Source: Phytoseiulus persimilis | Lineage: Eukaryota; Arthropoda; Arachnida; Mesostigmata; Phytoseiidae | Assembly (NCBI GenBank): GCA_037576195.1 | Contig: CM075103.1 | Coordinates: 29,162,723 to 29,226,722, forward strand | Direction of reading: 5' to 3' | DNA: 64,000 bases | Part shown: one piece after another, positions 56,510 through 64,000 of the stretch | Position numbering within the stretch: the stretch's first letter is position 1 | How the letters are laid out: each line of letters starts with the position of its first letter | Position numbers and translations under genes: made by a program | The notes under the pieces: generated by a model | Databases searched by the model: none | What the model was told of the DNA's origin: nothing | What the model saw: the letters and a program-made list of their open reading frames with translations, nothing else

Positions 56510-57590
56510 CAAACTCCTCATAAAATCACGCCTTATGGATATGGGGGCACGGAAGATCAATTTTCTCGTCGTTTCTTTCGAAGAACATCCTGAAGAGCAC
56601 GATGCGCAAAAGCCCCTCGATCCATCGAAAGTGCGTGTTTACTTGTGAGCGTGCTCGATGATGAAAAGCTGGCGCAATTCGTAGTCGATCTTCAGGGGAG
56701 TCATGTTTGTGGAGATCGGTCTCGTTGGAAATCATGGTGACGAGTGTGGGCGCAGTCGGACTTTGATTGTATCTTGTCTCAGAGCGTCACTCGATTGAGA
56801 GCGAGTGATGGTTCCCATTCTCCGTGGTCAGTTCCCGAACCGAGCAAAATGTTTAGAGAAGTGGTCCCGACTGTGTGCAGGTCAAGCCCCTGTTGCGAAT
56901 AGAATATCAGGGGGAACGAATGGGAGATCTCTACACTCTGGAGCCAGACGTGCAGTGGACCGGTGTGACTTTTGTCTCAAACGGACTCGTTCATAGGAGA
57001 GCTGATGCGACTCTGCGGTCAGCTTGAATAATTATTCAACGGCGACTCTTTCCCCGTCGAAGAGTTGCTCAGCAATTTTGAGCTGACAGTCGAGCGCGTA
57101 AGACATACCGGTAAGACATTTCGGAACCGAGGTCAACGGATGATTTGTGGATAACACACGTAGCTGCTGACAGCGATGTCGGACAAATGAAAGCGAATAC
57201 CAATGTGAGTAGTTCATGAATGCCTTTAGCGAGTTACTCCCTCATACTAGCCAGATCCTCCAGCTTTGTTCATCGCGATGCGAAATGACAACAGTTTCAC
57301 AGTCAACATGCGGTTCATGTCCTCCTTTGAACGAGCATGACCGTTATCATTCAGCGGGCGAGCGGAACAAGACCAACCGGTATCGGATGAAATGATTCGC
57401 GATCGATCGTCAGTAAAGAATCTGGATCGCTCTGGATGAATGCTGCCCTGTTTTGTTCCTGAATGACTTGCTGAACACGCCGGCGAGCTTAGACTCTTCA
57501 TTCGTCGAAGCCCGGAGTCCTCAAAGTACTCCACGACGAGCACTCAGAGCGATTCAAATAAAGAATCTCGGGTCACGATCTCGTAATACA
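56510..57590. other. No recognisable gene
   Basis: No coding region, RNA gene or mobile element is supported. The frames are all short and unlike known proteins. Confidence 0.5.
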
Positions 57591-57594
57591 TAAA

Positions 57595-57600
57595 TTTATT
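57595..57600 (-). terminator. AATAAA polyadenylation signal candidate for the Gasp-like gene
   Basis: AATAAA on the minus strand in an A/T-rich patch, about 330 bases past the stop codon at 57,926. It is the best candidate seen between the stop and the next unannotated sequence. Confidence 0.5.
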
Positions 57601-57925
57601 TTAAGTTTCCGCACTCCTTCATCCTCGGACGCGCATTCGGGTCCTCGTTACTTTCGGCTCGGTTCCTGAGCGTCTCGGGCTTGATATCGAGTGCGGAAAA
57701 CTACTTAACTGTTGATCTTGTCGTTGGCACTTCTTCGCTTACACCTCTAGTCTAACGGCTCTGACTGCCCTCGCAGAAGTATCCTGCATAACGCGTGCAA
57801 CCCACGGAAAAATGACTGAAATGCATGGAGATGGAGGCCCGCATGTGGCCAATCGGATGAGTTTCCCTATCCCTCGGGCACGGTGAAATGTCCGGCGTAC
57901 AATCGTTCCTTGAGTTCCGTTGTCG

Positions 57926-60900
57926 TTAGTGGTCATCCTTCTGGTTTGTCTTGCTTCCCTTGGCCTTCTGTTGTTGTTTCTTCAAGAGCTTGACCTCCGC
58001 ATCGTCTCCGTAATAGTTTTCGCTGCAAAGCACAAAGCTTAGTAAGAGTGCGAGCAGCAGGTCAGGTGCTGAACACGTCCGAAACACGACGAAACACTAA
58101 GGAAGCCGCCACCTGACCAAGTCCCATGCTCATGCTCCAGCGCTTGATTACAGAGGAACAAACCGACAACCGCCATTCGCAAAACTGCCACCGAAAGGAA
58201 GAATCTTGCAGAACCAGCTCCAGCCAGTCTACCGAACGAGATTTTAGTGGATTCAATCGATCGTTACGCAGTGTTTCTGTACGGGGCTAACATGAAAGCT
58301 AGCAAGTCCTGTGAGAGGTGCACGACACGTTCTCATGATACATGGAATGTTGACTAGTTTTGTTTTTGATTACTATGAGCGTGGTACGATGATTACGACA
58401 GAGGATTCGAATCAGGAAAACCGAGGAAGTTAGGAGACATTCTGAGTTGTTAAGAATGACGAGGGGTTGAACTGGTAAGAGGAACAGGAAAGCTCAGAGA
58501 ACGAAGGAACACACTGAAGCTGGTTTGTGCTTTGCTGTAGGCGAGATAGACCCGAATTTCGGACAGTCTATGACACCTACCATCCTTGGACGTTTTCGGG
58601 ATCGTCACACTGGAGCGTGTCGACGTTGAACACTGTTCCGATCGAGCATCCGTAAGGTCTGGCCTGTCCTTCGATGCAAACGTAGAATTTACGGCAATCA
58701 GTGGGGTGAGCGTGACGGGTGAAGACTCCAGGTGCATCGGCCTCGGTGGGGTCCGGGCACACGAATCCTTCGGCAACCTCTGCGATAGGGAGGATAATCG
58801 TTCTTGAGCCAGTTCGTAGTCATCGGAAGAGAGGAAGCTTCCCAGACAAACCCCACCTTCTATCGGACTTTCGGTTCGCCACGGAGTCGCGATCGATAAA
58901 AACAGAGTTCACCGTAAGCAAAACTCACCGCGTTGGTCACAGCGGTCGACAGTGTCAGCCCAGACGCAGACGCGTTGATCGTTGTCGTAAGCCAGTCCGG
59001 GAGGACACTCGTAACGGGAGGATTCCCCGTTCCAGCATGAGTAGAACACACGACAGTTGTTGTTGTCAGGGAAGATTCCGTACAGTCGGGGACAATGAGG
59101 GGTGGAGATCGGAGGCTCTGATCGACGGATGGAGTTGGTTAACATACGATCAGCTCACTTCCACCTTCACCGCGGAACCCAGCAACGAATCGACCCAAGT
59201 GATCTCAAGAAACATTACAGGACGAGCGAGGAGAACAGGTGTGATTACGAATCGGAACCGTTGCAAAAAACGATCGTGGCATCCGAGGTAACGGTCGTTT
59301 TCGGCGATCTATCGTCATGGAGGATCTCTCTGGAGCCCTCTTTTGTTCAATTCGAGTCCGGGGCCAACAAGCGTCCGTTCGGCAAAGTATTCTCTCGAAC
59401 GAACCCTCCGGGAACAGTACGACTAGGGTGCTCTGAAGTCCCCCTCATCGCGAAAACGCGGAGCCGTTGGAACGGCCGATCGTAGGACACTTGTGAATTG
59501 TGCAATCTGGGCGCGCGATATCGCTCCAAGCACATCTTTCTATTCGGTTCAAGGGTGGAGATATTTCGACGGTGTGACGTAATTAATTATCGAACTGGTC
59601 AGATCGTACGGGGAGTTGTCATTTACCAAGGTCGGTTCTGTCGCCACACTTCACAGAGAACGGGTAAGCGCAGTTCTCGCGGAGGGGGTCGGTATCATCG
59701 AAGACGAGACCGTTACCACACAGTTTCAGGGTAGCGGTTCCGTTGCTGCAAGCGAAGTACTTATCGCACGACTTGGAATGTGGGAAAAAACCAAAATCAT
59801 CTGCGCAATCGTAGTAGGCGTCCTGTTGGACCGGCGTTCCTTTGGTCGGTGCTCGCACTCCCTGCTGGGCAGCAGCTGCGGAGGAAAAAGAAAAAAAAAC
59901 GTTAATCTTCATCGACCACGGTTGCACCACGCGTGTGATTGGCAGCCACTGATACTGATAAGGGTCTTGCGTAACGCTCTTCTTGACTGAATCGTCCGGA
60001 ACTGGGCGTGGCTGTTAGCTGGCGACAACGGTAGCTGGCGAAAAGCACACAGGCACGCACGCACGCGTGCGCGAGGCGGACAAGAAACAGCCCAAACCCG
60101 ACCGTTAGCGCAACCAGTCGCTTAGTCCATCGCTGGGGAGCGTTGGCGTCTCGAGCCGACCTTGAAGTCGCTGGAAGGTCAACCATCGAGGGATGACGCT
60201 TATTAAACGCCGGGAGTTCTAGTTAACTTGACTGATTGGCCTATTCCGATCCGCTGCGTGAGGGGATGCGAGCCGCGCGAGTTTATCGGAATGGTTCCAA
60301 ATGCTTCGACGAGCGGTCACGAATCTCAGCGGCTTCACGTTCACTTCGGGCGCATGACAGCCAGGTATCGCGACAGATAAGATAATAATGTTGAATGGCC
60401 AAGGACAGCGTCTGCTTTTGTGCGCCGACAAAACGGTTACAAGGTCTCTGAGTCGAAATCAACAACCATTTCTGACCGGTGAAGATTCCGCACCGTCGGC
60501 TCGTTCAGTTCGGATCGAGTCCCCATCTTTCGTTGCGATAACGGTCCTCCCCCATTATTTGCTTCGGAACCGAAACACTGAACGGTTGTTGCCCAACAGG
60601 AGGGGTGTGTTCCTTATGAAGTGGCTCTGAAAACAGGAGTTCCCACAAAAGCACTCTTCGTGAATCTTCTCCCCCGGTCACAGCAGACTTCCGACAAAAA
60701 TGCGTTTCGCCCCGCGCTTCATCTAGGCGGAACAAACTTTTCGGATCCCGGCGCGGTCCGCACATTCAAGGAGCTTGAGCATCGCTTGATCAGTCTACAA
60801 GATCTAGAAGGCAAGTCGCCGCGGCTGAGCGGTCGGAGAACGTTCTCCCACGTGGTGGGGCAAACCGACGAATGGGGCGAAAAAGCGGCAGAGAGGAACA

Positions 60901-61093
60901 CAAAGCTTCCTGAGTCTCATATCATTCTTATCCATGAGAAACCGGTCCCTGCTACCGATATACTCTTCTACGAGTATCCCCTGAGCTGATCGGACACTCT
61001 CACAATCGGGTCGGCAGACCGAAATTGCTCGACGACGTAATCGGACTTACCGCCAGCTACGCATAGTACAGCGATAGCCAATCCTTTAAACAT
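57926..61093 (-). CDS. Gasp: Gasp/obstructor-type chitin-binding protein, five exons
   Basis: Exons in coding order are 61,093-61,051; 59,875-59,627; 59,117-58,929; 58,779-58,581; 58,022-57,926. All introns are GT-AG and the joined frame gives 258 residues. Residues 1-15 are a signal peptide (MFKGLAIAVLCVAG). Three peritrophin-A (CBM14) domains follow, each with six Cys: 38-91, 106-157 and 168-227. Exons 2, 3 and 4 each encode essentially one domain. The last Cys of domain 3 is split across the final splice junction. Next comes a short Asp/Lys/Gln-rich tail starting CENYYGDD. Domain spacing, the PDDFGFFP-like opening, RTDLEPPISTPHC and the CEDYYG-like end match arthropod Gasp, a secreted protein that binds chitin in cuticle and tracheal or gut linings. 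Confidence 0.94.
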
Positions 61094-61168
61094 GGCTAGC
61101 GTTGGTCGGAATCACACAGAGCACACGGATCAAAGCACACAGACTGTCTGCGATCCGGGGCCCGCGGG

Positions 61169-61177
61169 CCTTTTAAG
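61169..61177 (-). promoter_or_regulatory. TATA-like element upstream of the Gasp-like gene
   Basis: The sequence cttaaaagg on the minus strand lies about 80 bases 5' of the start codon, inside GC-rich sequence. That spacing would put transcription start at about 61,140 with a roughly 50-base leader. It is one mismatch from a good TATA box, and placement rests on motif and distance alone. Confidence 0.35.
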
Positions 61178-61279
61178 TGTTCACCACCCTCTCTTCCCTC
61201 CCCTGCTTCCATCCCGCGTCAGAGCCGCTCAACACCGAGCCAGCAGTTGTTGCTCCGACGTCCATCTGGTCATTGAACA

Positions 61280-61333
61280 CTTCGTTCGTTCGTTCGCTCG
61301 CTCGCTCGCTCGCCCGCCCGCCCGCACGCCCGC
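61280..61333. repeat. Tetranucleotide simple repeat, (TTCG)n to (CTCG)n to (CCCG)n
   Basis: A continuous run of 4-base units drifts from ttcg through ctcg to cccg. It is about 190 bases upstream of the Gasp-like start codon and is likely to vary in length between individuals. Confidence 0.9.
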
Positions 61334-61339
61334 TAAGCC

Positions 61340-64000
61340 GTTATTTGCCCTTCATCTGCTGTCGGCCCATCTTGGGGCATACTCGTCTGCTTCCGCTTCG
61401 CCGCTCACAACCCGCACTCGAGCCTAGAAATGTGCGAAACCTCGGCTCTTCCTCGGGACTGCACGTCGTCAGTTCCCAGTCAGATGGTGACTCGGCTTCA
61501 TGGCCTAGAAATTCTGTGCTTTTCCCCTTCCGTTGCGAACTAGATTCTCGATCTCGACTTCTTCCCCAAACACGGTCTCCCATCCTCGACGAGTCTCCAT
61601 TGCGCTCAGCGGACTTCTGGGTATCGACGACACGTGGTCGGTGGGCTCCCGCTTTCGCGTCTATAGAGTGTTGGACACCCGGCAAGCACGGAGTGAAGAT
61701 CGGCGTCGCTTCCGCTCTTGACTCGCTTCCCTGGAACGGAAAATCCACGAAGATGTGATTCTGGGTGGCATATGACCTTTTCGAACACGCCTGGTTACAG
61801 CCGCGTTTCTTCCGCGATGTGAACGATCGAAGTCTGAGAACGTTTGCGTTGTTGTCGGAACTTCCGCTCGCAGGTTCCTGGAGCTGTTCGCAAATACCTC
61901 CTCCTTGTCTTCAACCGACGGCTCTGTGCTCTACGGTTACCGACTGCTGTCCCCATCACATGGGGCTCCATTCCAGGTTTTCTGCTCGTGGGCCACCTGC
62001 ATCGAGCCGGAGCACACCGTGGATGACCCCACGAGGATGGATCGTCACGTTGATGATGCGCTGCGTTTCACACCCTGCTGTCGTCGTTGACTTCTTCAAG
62101 ATCCGTTCTACTGCAAGAGCATCTACATCGGCGCGGCCCGGCAAAGTCAGCAAGCAAACACGTAGTCAGCGGAGCAGTCAATAGCTCAGACAATGATTTT
62201 TTTTGAAGCAAAAACTCTTTCATAGGGGCGGGAACGGCTCGGGGGAGGCTCGCCTTCTTCTTTATTCTCGTTTTCCAACGTTCTTCACAGCTTTTTGCTC
62301 ATCGCACGCGCTCGTTCGCCCGGCCACCGGCCGGCTCCCGGGATGTCATCCTTGCTTGAGGCGGAAGTTCCGACAGGAACGCATCGTCGACTCTTCTCCT
62401 TTTGATACCATGTGCCACAGCCGACCGAAACGTAGCGCAGAGCCTCTCAGAGCCTTCTGCGTCCGGAGAAGCCACGAATTTCAACCCAGGCCCCGCTCCC
62501 CGGCTAGAGGGACGCGCCGTCGCGTACCTCTCAACGCTAAACTGGCAAGGATTGAATACAACTGCAGGTGGCGAGTGTTTAGGAAGGTTCGGAACACTCG
62601 CCCCGCTCGTTTCCGGCGCAGAAATTGGAGCTGGTTTTCCTTTATCCGACTCGGTAATTCGTAAACTTGTTGTTCGCAATGAGCAGGCAGGATAACGTAC
62701 ATCAGCTCGATCATGGTATCCGATCATAGAAAGAGTTGAAGAACCGGTGGACAGATGGATGGATGAATTCACGGGCGCGTGGTGGTAATCTACATCGAAA
62801 GTCTCGTTCAGGGCCGCGCAGCCGCGTTCAGAAGATGTTGACGCCGCCAACGACTCCTGTTACATCACAACGGCATTTGGGGGCGGAAGCATTATTTTCG
62901 CAGTCGGAACCCTACGCCTTCTTTTCGTTTCGTCTCGCGATGGCGGAGGGAGAATATTCGCATTCGGGCAAATTTGGGATTCAGAAGAAAATCAGTCGGC
63001 TGGCCGGCTATGGAACGGTAGGTGCTCCTGGATGTTGGAGACCTGCCACCGCGAAACTTATTCTGGACGGTTACGTTCGTTGCGTAAAGCGTTGTAACAG
63101 TTGTCTCGTCGGAATGATCATCGTCCACCCAAGAAGCCCGATCGCCGCCAAAATGTATCATTCGGGTGAAACAGCGACCGCTTTGGCCAGCGTTACGCAA
63201 TGGTTTACGGATCAAAAACCGAACACTATCTGTTCAGAAGAGCGTACTTGCGGACCCGAGCGCATCGACGATGACGAGAATTAGAAAATCCATGAATTCC
63301 ATAATTTTGCGACCTCGTGAGCATCTTGTCTCTCAATAGTTCATCCTGAGAACTGGAGGGAGAGTAGCTTCGTCTCCAGGATGGACACCCTGTCTCGTGT
63401 TGCAGGATTCGATTTCTCGTAGGCTAAGCAACGATTCCACTCCGCCAGAAGGATGGGCGAAGACCATGCGTGGCTTGAAACCGGATGCACTCGCGTGTGA
63501 AAATTCCGTGCGAAATTTCTTCCTCGAAATTAAGCTGATCGGGAATGAACGAAAGCAACATTCAAGGCTCCGCGAACTTTCCACTTCGGGTATCCCTTGA
63601 GGACGTCCTCAATTTCAAGGAGATGAGCAGTTTCTCATTGGCAGCTCGTTCCGAGCCGACGATCGGGGTCCAATATGTCGTTCAAAGGCGCTCATTCGAA
63701 ACTCCGCAACTGAAAGGGCTCAGGGTGCCGCGCGAGAACCACCTTTGTGATTGAAACGATTTCATCCAGAATGAATGCTGAGCGGGAAGTTCAGAAAGGA
63801 AGACAAACCAGGAACTGCTCGTTTTTTCTCATCTCTCTCACAACTACACGCTCTAGGAGAAGGGCAACTATGAGAAGTTCACTCGCGTGAGGTGCAGGCA
63901 GAACCTATGACCGGGCAGCCTCACCGCGAGCCGTTAGGATGAGGGTTGACCGAGCTGTCTGGAAGGGACAAAAATGGCCAGGCAGCTGAGAAGAAAGAAG
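61340..64000. other. No recognisable gene
   Basis: Several frames of 100-190 codons occur on both strands (for example 61,177-61,758 and 62,736-63,284 on +, 62,299-62,850 on -). Their composition is Arg/Ser/Pro-rich and I recognise no domain, signal peptide or splice-supported exon chain. The GC-rich composition makes chance open frames common here. Confidence 0.45.

Noticed and set aside
62299-62850. 183-codon minus-strand frame near the right end
   Set aside because: Low-complexity Arg/Ser/Pro composition in GC-rich sequence, no recognisable domain, overlapping frames of similar length on the other strand.

Overview
This is eukaryotic nuclear DNA, most likely from an arthropod. The evidence is a five-exon gene with GT/AG introns for a Gasp/obstructor-type chitin-binding protein, microsomal cytochrome P450 genes of the CYP3-clan type, and relics of a D,D34D mariner, a non-LTR retrotransposon and a DDE transposase. 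The intron-free P450s and balanced base composition would suit a mesostigmatan (for example phytoseiid) mite, but that narrower placement is only an inference.

Positions 1-51,231 are a head-to-tail tandem array with a period of about 13.1 kb. Cut at the breakpoint I infer, the window holds the tail of one unit (1-594), three full units (595-13,726; 13,727-26,826; 26,827-39,926) and a last unit (39,927-51,231) that runs into an intact P450. In order, each full unit carries: a long stretch without a recognisable gene; an acidic-repeat F-box/LRR-like gene (-); a foldback-type element with a 9-bp target duplication; a hAT-like terminus; an intact P450 (P450-A, -); a broken mariner (+); and a 5'-truncated P450 pseudogene (psiB, -). 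The four P450-A copies are all open. A1-A3 encode identical proteins and A4 differs at three residues. The last unit lacks the mariner, and in place of psiB it has the complete gene P450-B (50,341-51,816, -).

The duplication breakpoint falls inside P450-B. Every internal unit therefore carries a headless P450-B that was non-functional from the start, while the copy at the right edge is whole. The interior (about 6,105 to 47,820) is nearly identical from unit to unit; both edges are more diverged. This suggests an old duplication followed by recent re-amplification or homogenisation. The likely product of the locus is a raised dose of one P450, with the F-box-like gene carried along.

Right of the array are a decayed third P450 (about 52.9-53.3 kb), a 5'-truncated LINE with a readable YFDD motif and Cys-rich C-terminus (54.1-55.3 kb), a DDE-transposase relic (55.9-56.5 kb) and the complete Gasp-like gene (57,926-61,093, -). 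I see no gene in the last 2.7 kb.
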